A DNA stretch of 64,000 nucleotides from Roridomyces roridus. Taxonomy: Eukaryota; Basidiomycota; Agaricomycetes; Agaricales; Mycenaceae. This document shows positions 45,344-56,775 of this stretch, piece by piece; positions within the stretch are counted from its first letter, which is position 1; each line of letters starts with the position of its first letter. The notes under the pieces are model-generated. The model had not been told where the DNA came from, did no database searches, and saw only the letters and a list, made by a program, of their open reading frames with translations. Where the stretch lies: the NCBI GenBank assembly GCA_029378245.1, contig JARKIF010000062.1:171067-235066 (forward strand). The letters run 5' to 3'. Position numbers and translations under genes: made by a program.

Positions 45344-46828
45344 ATGCTTCGCCGCCTGTACTATGTGAGTTTCCATCGGGAGACTCCAATCCGAGTAACC
45401 AACTTCAACAGACATTGAATCCTCCCATTCCAACTAAAGCCGCTGGCGCAGACCCACCAGGCAAACCACTGAATTTCGGTTCTTTAGGCGCAGCAACAAT
45501 CACCCCCTGGGCTCTCGTCCATGCCGCAAAAACGCACCCTGAGGTCGTCCTCTACGCAGTCGCCGCCCGTGATACCAAACGCGCAGAGGAGTTTGCGAAA
45601 AAGCACGGCTTCCAGAAAAGTTTCGGCGGTTCGACTGGATATCAAGGTACGTAGTCCTGTCGTTGTCTTTGGCCGTTTCTTTTTATATTGACTTGTGGTG
45701 TATAGATTTGCTAGACGATCCCCAGGTTGACGCTATCTACAACCCTCTCCCCAACGGACTACACTTTGAGTGGACTATGAAGGCCCTGAAGGCAGGAAAG
45801 CACGTACTCCTCGAGAAACCCGCAACAAATACTTCCGCGGAAGCTGCCCAAATATTTGCGCTCGCTGAAAGTAAAAACTTAATCGTTCTTGAAGCCTTTC
45901 ACTATCGGTCGGTTCTTTCTCGCATCAATCGCGTCAAGTTCTGACTGGGCCTATTACCCCAGATTTCATCCTTCGATGCAGAGAGTGAAGGAGATACTGG
46001 ATAGCCAGGAACTGGGTGCAATACAGCGCATTTCGGCCACTTTCACTGTACCGTCAGGAACTGCAGCCGAAGGTGATATTCGCTGGGACTACGAGCTGGG
46101 AGGCGGCTCGGTGATGGACCCAGGCTGTAAGTGTTTCGTGAACGTGGCAGTATGAAGATAATTAATATCGGACAGGCTACACCGTCAGCATCCTCCGATA
46201 CCTCGCTTCGTCAAATCCCACAGAAGTCCTCACCGCTAAAGCCGTCCCATATTCTACCCGGCCAGAGCACAAACAGGTCGACAAGATGTTCTGGGCGACG
46301 CTATCGCTCCAACCCGAGATCATCGGCGAGCTGCACGCGAACCTCGACGAGTCCAAGATATTCGGGTTCATTCCCCGCTTCCCCACAATCTCGGCCACCG
46401 TTCAGTGCGAGAAGGGAACGGTCGAGATGTTTAATTTCCTCGCACCGTCGATTTACCATTCAATCACCGTATCCCCCAAGGGTAAGCGCCGCCGTGTTGA
46501 AAAGGCGTATACCTTCAAGGGCGTGGCGAAAGGAGAAGCCTGGTGGACTACCTACAGGTGCGGTTCCTTTCGTTTTTGCCTGTTCCCATATCTGATATAG
46601 CAGCAGATATCAACTTGAAGCCTTTGTCGACAAGGTACAGGGCCGCACTCCTCAACACTGGTTAGATCCGCAAGACACTATCGACAATATGAAGTGCGTA
46701 GAGGCGATTTACGAGAAGGTGCTACCAAAATTATTGTGGTTTTGATTTCATTGACTGAGGCTATATACTGCAGGATGGTTTCGGCCCTCGCCCGCCTTCC
46801 AAGTACATCTACACCGAAGATTGAATAG
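45344..46828 (+). CDS. Gfo/Idh/MocA-family oxidoreductase (dimeric dihydrodiol dehydrogenase-like)
   Basis: NAD(P)-dependent dehydrogenase, about 390 residues. First exon MLRRLYY (45344-45364) splices to TLNPPIPTKAAGADP. The Rossmann part has NFGSLGAATITPWALVHAA (G-x-x-G-A-A-T dinucleotide loop), VVLYAVAARDTKRAEEFAKK, VDAIYNPLPNGLHFEWTMKA and AGKHVLLEKPATNTSAEAAQ, where the E-K-P motif carries the catalytic Lys. EAFHYRFHP follows after removal of an intron. The C-terminal domain has RISATFTVPSGTAAEGDIRW and GGGSVMDPGCYTVSILRYLA. The family oxidises sugars or trans-dihydrodiols (for example D-xylose 1-dehydrogenase). The substrate is not decided by sequence. Ends with STSTPKIE. Confidence 0.87.
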
Positions 46829-47236
46829 CTTGATCGTAGTTGAATATGTTACCCCAATCTGTACTCTACCATAAGTATAACCATGGAAAGCCCACGTGCC
46901 GTATCGTGCCCACGCTGGCACCGAGCATCCTGTTGAGTCCCTTACCTGTATACCATGGCCACCGCTTTCTCAACGCTTGAACTGCTGACCGATGCTTTGC
47001 TATTCTCTGTTTTTGTCCCCTTCGTCCCTCCCGTTCAAGTCCATCTAATTTCTAGACGCTGGCATTGGCTTACGTTTTTTTCCCCCCTACCCTACCAGTG
47101 CCAGCTTGAAAGCCGTTTTTGGGCTGCGATTTGTGATTGACATGTCGCTTGCGTTAATTTAGTTGCCGAGGCTTGAAATCGACTCCCATGGCTCAAGTCT
47201 TTTCTTTATTCACCACCGTGGCCACTGCAATGTGAA
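46829..47236. other. Intergenic, no gene seen
   Basis: 3' flank of the dehydrogenase and 5' flank of the uncertain gene that follows. It contains short T/C-rich stretches only. Confidence 0.4.
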
Positions 47237-48110
47237 ATGGAAGACGGCATCTGGCGGCAGACGATGAAGTTTCCACCGCCCTCCCGACTCGACTCGCGTC
47301 GAATGGGCGGCGTGTTTTTGACCCAGCGGAACGTGCACATTTGGCAGTTGCGGGTGTTGATTGAGGGACCCGAAGGCTGCAGTGAGGTCGTCTCCATCAA
47401 CGTCACCCACTTTAACGATTCGCTGGACGACTTCTTGACGCGAAGTCCACATCAGGCTGCCCCTCGAACCATTACAACGACAGGACAGATGCCACCCGAG
47501 TCTCGACATCCACGCGGACCTTTACACCCGTCGCGCGATACCGACGCCCCCATCCTCAGCCACGTCCCGTCTCCGACCATGCCGTCTGCATGCACCGTCT
47601 CTCCCACTCCCACCGAGCACCGTAGCGCCCTACAACCCAGATAACGGGCTGTCGAAAAAGTTCGAGATATCCGACGTACAAGACGTGTTCATCGTCTTGC
47701 CTCTCTTCCCCCACCCCTTGCGCTTTTTTGCCCCGGTTCTTACACATCTTCGACGGGTTACCCCAACTCGAGGCCCCAGTCTCAGTCTCAGGCCCATGTC
47801 TACTCGAGGAACTTTGCTGCCGCTCAGCGCAAAATGAGCGCTATGAGTCTTGTCACTGGCTCGTATGGTCTCAACGGCTCAAACATCTATGTACTGCAAT
47901 AACCCTGCCGCCCAGGGCGGAAACAGTCCCGCCGCGAGCCCAGTCAGCAGATACAGTTCTATGGCTCGCCTTCAGAAGTTACTATCCCACCTCCGTTACC
48001 CCAGTTCCAGGCGGAAGCGGCTCAGACGCGCACCGTGCCATGCCCGGGTTTCATTCAACATCCTGCCTGAACGAATCTGGTACCTTGCAGCTGATAATGT
48101 TTGATATTGA
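47237..48110 (+). CDS. Uncertain hypothetical gene, Pro/Ser-rich C-terminal half
   Basis: Not recognised. The first 75 codons (MEDGIWRQTMKFPPPSRLDS, FLTQRNVHIWQLRVLIEGPE, VVSINVTHFNDSLDDFLT) have the look of an ordered domain with alternating strand-like segments. What follows is Pro/Ser/His-rich and changes frame several times: a Gln/Pro-rich piece, QFYGSPSEVTIPPPLPQF, appears in another frame at 47950-48040. Either several introns are missing from my model or the gene is degraded. An antisense ORF of similar length (47210-47509) also exists. The region is followed by a relic of the ABC transporter. Confidence 0.35.
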
Positions 48111-48610
48111 TTCATTTCAGACATCTCATGTCCTGCAGCCGAATACGGGTCTTGGCTCCCCACCACCTCGATGCAAAGTAGTCAGATGCAGCCTGCGCAA
48201 TCACCGCCCCGACGTGACGTGCGGATTGCGACGGAGGATTGGCGGAATCGAGAGGATTCGGAGGTTGTTGCGCATGGTGGCAAGTTGAGGAGGAAACGAC
48301 CGGGGTGGTGTTTGATGTTGGGGAAGATCCGTCGGAAAAAGCGCGACCGGGGCGTGCGAAAAAGGTGCAGCAGCCTGCGGATACGGATTCGAGCGACGCG
48401 ATTGACCATGTGTCTGGATGGTTCTCGACGAGGGCCGTATTGTCGAATTCGACAAGGTGATCCCTCAGAATCTCAAGGGCAAGTTGCACGCGTTGGTGGA
48501 TGAGTCGGCTGTTCGCGATGGCTGGCGCAGTAGAATGAAAGTTTCGACTTGGTGCACGAATTATTCTCTTATTTCATGACGCGGCGAAGTTTGGAGTCCA
48601 AGATATGGAT
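48040..48610 (+). pseudogene. Relic of the 3' end of the ABCC transporter gene
   Basis: Two blocks match the ABCC gene at DNA level in the same orientation. Block 1 (about 48046-48095) matches 44036-44088, which is mostly intron sequence (GGGTTTCAT..CAACATC..GACGAATCTG..ACCTTGCAG). Block 2 (about 48415-48605) matches 44268-44480 with GATGGTTCTCGACGAGGGCC, CGTATTGTCGAATTCGAC, GTTGGTGGATGAGTCG, the stop region GGCAGTAGAATGAAAG and the 3' flank GCGAAGTTTGG. Between the blocks lies about 320 nt that does not match the transporter. Because the intron and 3' flank are included, this is a genomic duplication, not a processed copy. It cannot encode a working nucleotide-binding domain. Confidence 0.85.
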
Positions 48611-48843
48611 TTTATGCGATGGATTCAAGTCGTACACTTTTTTACAGAGTTGCACTTCATGTGCGGGTCCGAACAGCTGCCCTGGACACTCTTCGGTTTC
48701 CCATCCACTCACGGAAACAGGAATCGCACGGGAGTAGGCAAGGGATTGTTCGAATTTACAATGGTAATGGTAAAGAGTATAAAGTATAAAAAGATACAGA
48801 TACAACATGCAGAAGCCAGAAGCCAGAAGCGGCGCGGCGGCAG

Positions 48844-49465
<622 letters not shown>

Positions 49466-49726
49466 TGTTATTGATAAAAGGTGGTGGTGGTGTGGTGGTG
49501 ACGAGGTGGTGGTAGCGGAGGAAGAGCTGAAAGATTCGAGTGATTCGGTCGGGCCGTATTTATACTATTTGCCGAGATCAACAAATCGACTGCGCGTGAC
49601 ACTAACGCGACTTGTGTACGCATCCACAACAAGACCATCTTAAGCGAAACTATAAAGCAAGAGAGTCGTGTTCTCAACTCTTGCCCACCACCACCACCCA
49701 CCACCCACTTGCCTTACTCATACTCG
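49466..49726. promoter_or_regulatory. Bidirectional H2A-H2B promoter
   Basis: 261 nt between divergent start codons. A TATAAATA box read on minus (about 49557-49566) serves H2A, about 95 nt from its ATG. A TATAAAG box on plus (49651-49657) serves H2B, 70 nt from its ATG. The leader sequences of both genes are rich in CCACCA/TGGTGG. Confidence 0.7.
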
Positions 49727-50332
49727 ATGGCTCCCAAACCTGCCTCCACCGCCGGCAAGGCCCCTGCCTCCACTGCCTCCAAGGCGCCCGCCACCGCTTC
49801 TAAAGCCCCTTCCAAGACCACCGAGAAGAAGGCGGGCAAGAAGACGGCCAAGGCCTCAGCGCCTGCAGACGGCGAGAAGAAGAAGCGCAAGAAGGCTCGC
49901 AAGGAGACTTACTCGTCCTACATCTACAAGGGTGCGTGCTCCCTGTCTTCCTTTGGGTTCAGCTCTGACTCGTCTCCAGTCCTTAAGCAGGTCCACCCTG
50001 ACACGGGTATCTCCAACAAGGCCATGGCCATCCTCAACAGCTTCGTCAACGACATCTTCGAGCGGATTGCCACCGAGGCTTCCAGTGCGTCGTCTTTGCT
50101 GCCCTCTTACTTGTGCTCACTCCTTTCTCAGAGCTCGCGCAATACTCGAAAAAGTCGACCATTTCTTCCCGCGAGATCCAGACCTCTGTACGGTTGATCC
50201 TGCCCGGTGAATTGGCCAAGCACGCTATCAGCGAGGGGGTGCGTGCTCTCCTCCTCCCCTTTATATCTCCGTCTCACTCTTTCACAGACCAAATCGGTCA
50301 CCAAGTTCTCGTCTGCCACCACCACCAAATAG
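49727..50332 (+). CDS. Histone H2B
   Basis: Start [20 protein letters not shown] followed by a Lys/Ala-rich tail with [18 protein letters not shown]. After the first intron comes [35 protein letters not shown]. After the second, [36 protein letters not shown]. After the third, [14 protein letters not shown] and stop. Length of about 146 residues is normal for H2B. The N-terminal tail has three A-P-A-T/S-type repeats. The C-terminal KSVTKFSS holds the lysine that is ubiquitinated in other fungi. Confidence 0.95.
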
Positions 50333-51551
50333 ACTCGGCCCACCTCTACATTATTTCCTCCTTCCTCAATTTTACTGTCTGTAATCTGTCTATCATTTGT
50401 ACAATTCGATCAATCCTTTGCCTACTCCCCTGCGACCCTGGTCCCTACACGCATGAAACAATATGAAACATTGAAGAACGACCGACTGCAGTTCGTCGTG
50501 CCCACAAAGATTCTGATATGACGAAGAAAATCGTGCATTGGTGCAGTCTGGTATGTAGACGGAGTGTTCCAAGGGTGTTCGCTCGTGCAGGCTAGATCTA
50601 GAGGTACATGTATTCATACTCCATAGTTGTGGCATCTCGCTCGCCAGTGGCGCGCTCTCGGAACGCCTTTGCCACTCAACCACCTTGCATACTTCCTCCA
50701 CGTCCACCCCGACCGGCTTGAAAAACTGGCCATTCCTTGTCGACGATCTTGTAGCTTCTCTGTCTGTCCCTTGTCCGCTTGACCGCGTTTGCATTCCGTC
50801 CCAGCGCGGGGCGAAGCACATTGTTGCCCAATTTGAGTATTCTTCGAGCTTTAGGCTTTCCAAATCTTCTCTCTGCATTATCATCTTGATACTTTCAACG
50901 CAGGTCGGACGCTTGCTGGCGGAGCTGATATAGCGGGACATGTACGGGCCTAATGAGTTTCTTGAGAATAACGCAATTGAGGACAGTTCGAGGTCAGCAC
51001 CCTGCGCTGAGTCTGTGGGTATCGATGTCCGCAGAGAGCAACCAGGCGGATACCTGCGACGACCCAGCAGGACAAATGTAGGGCCGGCGACATGGGAACG
51101 TTGATTGGGCTAGTGCTCTGCGGTGGATTCGACAGGCCGTACGTGAAAATGGGCGATGTCGCTATACAGGCGATGAGCTCTGGGCTATGATGTCGGGCGG
51201 ATCGACTTACGACGCTGGGATTTGTAGATGGCATGTAGCCGCCTCGTGTTGGCCCCGGATACGGTGGTCGACTGGACAGATCTTGGAACGAGGCAGCAGC
51301 GGGTGGAGGGAAGATGGCTTACCGACAGGCTATGAAGTGGGAGCGCCGCAGGTATGTCCTGAGATGAACGAGAGGCGCTCGGACCAGAGTGCAGATGCGG
51401 ATGTGCATTCAACGCTGCTGGTAGCAAGCTGAAGCTCGTGATATTCTCCTGCAGAGGGATTTCGTGTGGTCGTTGGGTGGAGGGATCGTCTGCGAGTCAT
51501 TGGTGAATGTAGAAGCCGGTCGCTTTTTGACTGGTCGGAATGAAGCCGAAA
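50333..51551. other. Intergenic or unrecognised
   Basis: A minus-strand ORF of 182 codons (50393-50941, MSRYISSASKRPTCV) has mixed composition with LKLEEYSNWATMCFAPRWDG and a Cys near the end. It has no domain I know, and it overlaps the likely 3' flank of H2B. 51000-51430 has minus-strand ORFs in two frames (one with ENITSFSLLPAALN) that may be the poorly conserved end of the cyclase gene next to it. Confidence 0.3.
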
Positions 51552-52050
51552 TCAGGGACAGCAGTCCTCAAATGGAGGCTCCGAAGAGTGCTGACCAGTC
51601 TCTTGAGTTAGAACGCCCGTGACGATGATGTCTCCGCGGCGGCGAGCTGAAGGAAGGTGATCGAGATACTCATCTCTGCCTAGTACCGCGACCAGCCCGT
51701 GTGTAGGAGCAAGATCGCGCCTGCAAAATCGCGCCTCGGACCATCCGATGAGCATACGGTAAGAGGTCATCCCATAATATCACTTGACGCGCTGATTTTC
51801 GTGTGAGGTCGACGACTACGGCACGTCCCATGAAGATGGCAAGAGGGAGTTGCGAGATCGTTTGTCCGTTCGCGAAGAAATGGGCTGGGGCATCGACATG
51901 AGTGCCGGTTTGCGAGCCGAGGGAGAGGGAGCAGACTGCGTAGCCATCTTTGGCGATGGACGCGGCGGGAGAGCAGCTGGAGGTTGGGTCGCCTGGGTAG
52001 ACTTGCATCCCTGACTCCAAGGTATGTGGGAGGTCAATTATTTCTGACAT
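51552..52050 (-). CDS. Cyclase-family (kynurenine formamidase-like) metal-dependent hydrolase, frame broken once
   Basis: Start MSEIIDLPHTLESGMQVYPG at 52050. The family metal-binding signature is visible as SLGSQTGTHVDAPAHFF (H-x-G-T-H-x-D-x-x-x-H). AIFMGRAVVVDLTRK and WDDLLPYAHRMVRGAIL follow. After an intron-like step the sequence LLLHTGWSRY runs into an in-frame TAG near 51680. One base of shift restores GRDEYLDH and DIIVTGVLTQ, so a single-base deletion is likely. The C-terminal third is not clearly recognisable. Family members hydrolyse N-formylkynurenine or similar cyclic or formyl substrates with zinc or manganese. Whether the gene is active depends on whether the indel is real. Confidence 0.6.
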
Positions 52051-53667
52051 GGTGGTTTGGATTCGAGAGCAGAGCACGGCGGCCCGGTGTGCCGTCTCAG
52101 ACGGCAGGGTGTGTTTGCTTGGATGTGAAACTGTCAGCCACTCTTTGAAATTTCATTTCTTTACCATCAACCACCATATCTGTTACCCGCATCCTCTCGT
52201 CTTTCAAGCCTGTTCGCTATATTGTCGCCATCCTCGGCGTGTCCTACAGCATCACCCAGCTGTTCTCCGAGCCCGTGGAGGTTCAGTTCGACACACCACC
52301 CGTGGTCGACCTTCCGACGATCTTCCAGCCCCCGCCACCACCGCCTCCTCCTCCTCCCACTCGCTCAACAGCCTCAGGCCCACCCAGCAGAACGATACTG
52401 GCTCAAGCTCCGACTCCCCAAAGCTCGTTGTTCTTCAAAGATGCGACTCCCCCAAGCCCGCTGCTTGCTACCATCCTAGTTTGTGCATTGGTTATCCTGT
52501 CGCTGTTGGTGTGCGTCATTATCTGGACTCGGTCGCCCAAGCCTCCTCAAGCCGACGTGGAATACGACGATGGTGAAGAGGACGAGGTTCAGAAACCCGA
52601 CACGGACGGTCTCGAAGTCGCTCCTACTCAAGCCCTCAAAGTCACCCCCATCATCGAACAGCCTATCGTAAGTCTCCCGACTCCAGTAACAACCAAAGTC
52701 GCTCATGCCCTGGTAGGAACCGGACCCTCCAATACAACCGCCTGGCGTCAAGCCTCCTCCTAAGCCGGTGCCTCGCCCAATCATTGTCGAAATCATTCGT
52801 GGTACCGTCTGCTTCATCGTCTCACTTCCCGTGATCATCGCCGGCGTTGCCCTATTCTGCCTGCTTTACCTCATCGCCTCCGAGCATCACATCAAGGCCC
52901 CGCCAAAACCCAACGTTCCGGACCTCCCGCCAGCGACGCGCAAACGAAAGCATGTTCTTCCTGGAGTCGCGCGCTTCTTGAAAGGTGTATTCATCCTGTT
53001 TATCTGCTCTGCTCCCATCGCCGAGCCTCGGTTAGTGCTCTATGCCAATGCCCTGCACCCACCTGCCCCTCCACTTCAACGAGTCGGAAACCAACCGACA
53101 TCCGAAAGTGTTGCGATTGTCCTCAAAGCTTTACTCCCATGCTCGGCACCCTTCGTCGAGTCGCTCTTGCCCTCTCCGCCACCGCCACCTCCACCACCAG
53201 CGCCGGTCGCTTCATACCTTAGGCCAGCACCTCCCCCTGCGCCAGGTACTTTATCATCCCCGACACCGACAGCGCCAGACGCTCCCCAGCCCGTGACAGC
53301 ACCTTCCCCTGCACCGGCTTTCTCTACGCGGCATGAAATGGGCATCACACTTTTGGGCATCCTAAGCACGGCGACCACAAATCGACTAGAACGACCCGGG
53401 GACCTCACTGGGCACGAGGAGCGCCTGCGATGTATTCAACAGCGTGTCTCTCAGACTGTCGTTACACGCGCGACGAGACCAATCGCGGAACAGGACGCAG
53501 AGGAGCAGGACGTTGGGCACGCAGATCGACTACGGCTAACCCAGAACCGTATCTGCCAGACGATGGCTACGCGGGTGGCTAGAACGGAGAAGAGAATTCG
53601 AAGAGAAAAGATAGAAGAGGTACAGTCTCGAATCCGGCGGCTATTTGGTGAGCTGAGGGAGAGATGA
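52049..53667 (+). CDS. Proline-rich membrane protein with several hydrophobic helices
   Basis: Not recognised. The two large open frames join in frame over a GTAAGT..GGTAG intron (about 52669-52716), giving IIEQPIEPDPPIQPPGVKPP. Hydrophobic segments: YIVAILGVSYSITQLF near the start, ATILVCALVILSLLVCVIIW and GTVCFIVSLPVIIAGVALFC followed by LLYLIAS. Between them are polyproline runs (PPPPPPPPPP twice) and an acidic DDGEEDE. The C-terminal 110 residues are charged and probably helical (EERLRCIQQRVSQTVVTRAT and RTEKRIRREKIEEVQSRIRR), with a repeated L-R-x-x-Q-x-R-x-x-Q pattern. The start ATG at 52049 requires a first intron, and its codon overlaps the opposite-strand cyclase start, so the true first exon is uncertain. 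Confidence 0.55.
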
Positions 53668-54546
53668 ATATTGGGGACTTTTGCTGTAGAGACGACGACG
53701 AAAGGCAGGGAGCAAAGAGGAAGTGATCCCACCTCTTTTTCACCTCCCAGTGTTATACCCGCGTGGACACTCTGTGCGCCAACGCTCTGGATCTTGTTTC
53801 ATTTCATGTACTAGTAGATACAATGCACAGTCGGCTCCTTCTCTTGAAGCTGTATCCCTAGTGGCGAGCACAGTATGTGATAGAGTTTAGATTAGATGAT
53901 GTTATTCCGAGTCGGATCGACCAGCCGAAAACCTGCCCAGTCCCAACTGTCTCTCTCGTCCCTACGTCGCGTTCGTCCCCGCGCGCCATTGTTTGAACTC
54001 GCCGTCCTACGCGCACCGGCCCTCGCTCTCTACCGAAACCTCCTTCTACTCACCCGACGACAACGTTTGTTCCTTTAGGCGGAAGCCCTCATACCGCTCA
54101 AGGGTAGATTCGGACGTGCGTAGAGTATCTCTCTCGCAAGAATTAGCATCTCACTGGGACGGGAAAGACTAGAAGGCAACTGCTCAAGGTTCAAGCGATA
54201 CAAAGGTCCGTGGTTGATACACAAGCCCTTCTCGATCTCACCCGGTGTAGTGGCTAGATGCATTCAAACAACTCGGACGGGGATGAGAAACAGAATTATT
54301 TGCGTGCCATTGCTGCAAAAGTGAAAGAGGAGCCGAATCGAATGGCGCAAGCAGGTATGTTGCACTTTTTCTCGTAGTACGTTCTCTAATTCTACCGTAG
54401 GCTTGGGAAGCGCGACTACGCCCACCACCCTCAGCCCACATTCTACATGCGAGCTTTCCCGCGGCAGGGTCCACCAGCCTACATTCTTGTCCGGACAAAA
54501 GTACAGGAGACGAACCCTACACGCTACGGTAGTCCTTCAGAGGAAT
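53668..54546. other. Possible small LYR-motif gene, not resolved
   Basis: Plus-strand ORF 53896-54078 contains ELAVLRAPALALYRNLLLLT, which fits the L-Y-R motif of complex I/LYR mitochondrial assembly proteins. Downstream plus-strand pieces (HLTGTGKTRRQLLK near 54150; NNSDGDEKQNYLRAIAAK near 54265) could be further exons, but I could not join them with GT..AG borders in one frame. The call is tentative; the remainder is plain flank. Confidence 0.3.
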
Positions 54547-55592
54547 TCAGTTCCTAGCACGGAGATATTGCATATTGTCACGGACCTTGCCACCGACCTT
54601 CTTCGCAAAGTTGACAAGGATGTCGACAATCTCCTCTGGAGACTCGTAATGCAAAGCGTGGCCACGCCCTTCGAGCCAGATGGCTTCGTAGGTCTTGAAA
54701 TGCGGCTTCATGACCTCCTCGACGCCTTTGGGGCCCCCAGCGCGATGAGCGTCGGCGGTCCCTTGCACTATCAACAACGGAAGTCCATCCTTTCCGGCAG
54801 CCCACAACTTCTCTACGTCCACTGTGCGACTGAGGCTGAAGTTGGCGATCTCTGGGTGCAACCTTTGCCCCAAATACATACATTTGATCCCGTATGGCAC
54901 GGCCTCAGGATGGGCAAAGAGCCGGTTTGTGAATTCGACGACAGAAGCTTCCGATGCAACGACGTCGTCCTTGGAGAGAAGACCTGGGATAGCGGAGAGT
55001 AGACCAGAAGGCACCATGGAGAGTGCGACTTCGCCCGTGGCCGGCATTCCCGACAAGTACACAACCCCGGAAAGCGTCCCGAGAGGCAGGTGAGTAGACA
55101 CATCAGTCGCGACCACAGCTGCAGTTAATGAGCAAGAAGACCGGATCGGAGACGGGTGCGCTTACAGCCCATGCTCCTGGAAGTGGGATATCTGTGTCAG
55201 TTGGAGAGTAGAGGTAAGCAAAAGGCCCTACCATCCTGCAAGGATTGGCTTGTGGAGATTGAACGCGTCCATTACAGTTTGAAGTCATCCGCAAATAATT
55301 TCGACTCGTAGGCCCTCTGCGACGGTGGGCTTGCCACTTCGGCCGTGGCCTCGAACGTCGTAACGAACCTATGAATACATGAAGAGGAGGAGCCGGGAAC
55401 CTTGAAACTTTACGAAACAATGTACACGGACGACAAGAGTGCTGGATTGGCACACATATCGTCGAAGACGCAACCGCTGAGGCCTAGGCCAGCGAGAAGG
55501 ACGATATGGGGGTTGCGGGGGTCACCGGAGGCTTCGGCGAAAATGGTGGTCCCATCGGTGGACTGGACGACTTTGACTGTTGGGGAAGTCAT
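54547..55592 (-). CDS. Alpha/beta hydrolase
   Basis: Start MTSPTVKVVQSTDGTTIFAE at 55592. HIVLLAGLGLSGCVFDDM contains the oxyanion-loop region, followed by VRYDVRGHGRSGKP after an intron. The nucleophile elbow LAGWSMG is assembled from three exons (GT..AG borders at about 55223-55170 and 55155-55110), followed by AVVATDVSTHLPLGTLSGVV. Near the C-terminus, LPLLIVQGTADAH supplies the acid and AIWLEGRGHALHYESPEEIV the catalytic His. About 270 residues. Similar proteins act as esterases, lactonases or haloperoxidase-like enzymes. There is no signal peptide, so it is probably cytosolic. The substrate is unknown. Confidence 0.82.
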
Positions 55593-56775
55593 TGCCGAAC
55601 CTTTAGGTTTGCCCTTAACAAGAATTCTTGTCCCGTGGTTAGTGGCTGTGTCAGCGCTTAATGGGCGCTTTTCTGTAATGCCTAGTAGAACTTGTCCGTG
55701 GTTAGTGGCTGTGTATGCCGGTGTTTCTCTTATTTGCCGATTTACGGAACTGCAAAAAAAAAGGTTCGGCCCTCGCCGCTTGCGGCATTATCCGTACTCA
55801 TACAAAGAACTTGAGTGGAGACCCTTGGAGACCTTACTGTATTTATGCCACGCGGTCCGTGATCTGTCAAATATTTGCCAATTGCCAACGCCTGGAATCT
55901 GATAGGGACTACAAGAAGTGATGCAATCTCCCATCGGCTTGAATCACTCTGATCATAACGGATTTCAGTACTCGGTCTACTCGCTGGGTTTCTACCATGT
56001 GCTGCCACCATGGCCATTTAATGTGTTCCGCGTTTCCACCGGCTCCGATCTCTTCAGAGTATGCAACTGTCAGAATGGAGCCACGGCGTATGAGTTTGAA
56101 ACAGGTGTTGACTTGTGTTAATCGCCGCCTCTTCAATGCTTCTCCCCGAAGGACCCCGAGAGCCCCGGAGAACTCGCGCGGCCCACGAGCGCCTGGTGGA
56201 GCAATGACACGCCGATCATTGCGAGCGAAGCGAAGCACTCCCATTTCACGTGACGAGGCGGAGGGCTGAGATGGGAGGGAAAACACGAACAAACTTTCCG
56301 CGCGGTGGCTGGCATGGTCTGGAGGAAAGAAGGGCTTCAAATTCGTTCAAACCTGGCTCTTTCTCGATGAAAACGACATATTCTTGTACTGCTGTTCGAG
56401 GCGCGTTGATCGACATCCATTTCTTGGTGGACCATTTCAGATTTTGGTGTCGATGAGAAGAGGGGCTCGATCAAGGCTCGATCGTATTGATCGCCGGCCG
56501 GGAACGCGCACTCGGAGCGAGCACCCATCGACCAAGTCGAATCCATTTTTGTACTGGGCACATCTTCGTTCTTCTGGCTCTTACCAAGCTCCTCTCGCGA
56601 ACGACTATTGGTACGTATCCAACGAACAGATACTGTTCGTCTCCTGCGCATCTCGCTTGCACATTTCACGGTATGTCGGCAGTACATATGATTCAGTTCC
56701 AGCATATTTTGTCCGCGCCGACATTATTTGAGCAACTGCAATTCACCGTTGCTTGTAATCGACTATCCACCCACC
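55593..56775. other. Intergenic with short repeats
   Basis: No gene called. A 24-nt stretch beginning CTTGTCC and containing GTGGTTAGTGGCTGTGT occurs twice (55627 and 55690). Around 56195-56250 is a GC-rich segment with ATTGCGAGCGAAGCGAAGC. The minus-strand ORF 55909-56340 runs through it but has no domain. Confidence 0.4.

Noticed and set aside
38335..46828. Biosynthetic gene cluster around the ABCC transporter, dehydrogenase and hydrolase
   Set aside because: No backbone enzyme (PKS, NRPS, terpene synthase) or pathway-specific regulator in the window; neighbours are mostly housekeeping genes.
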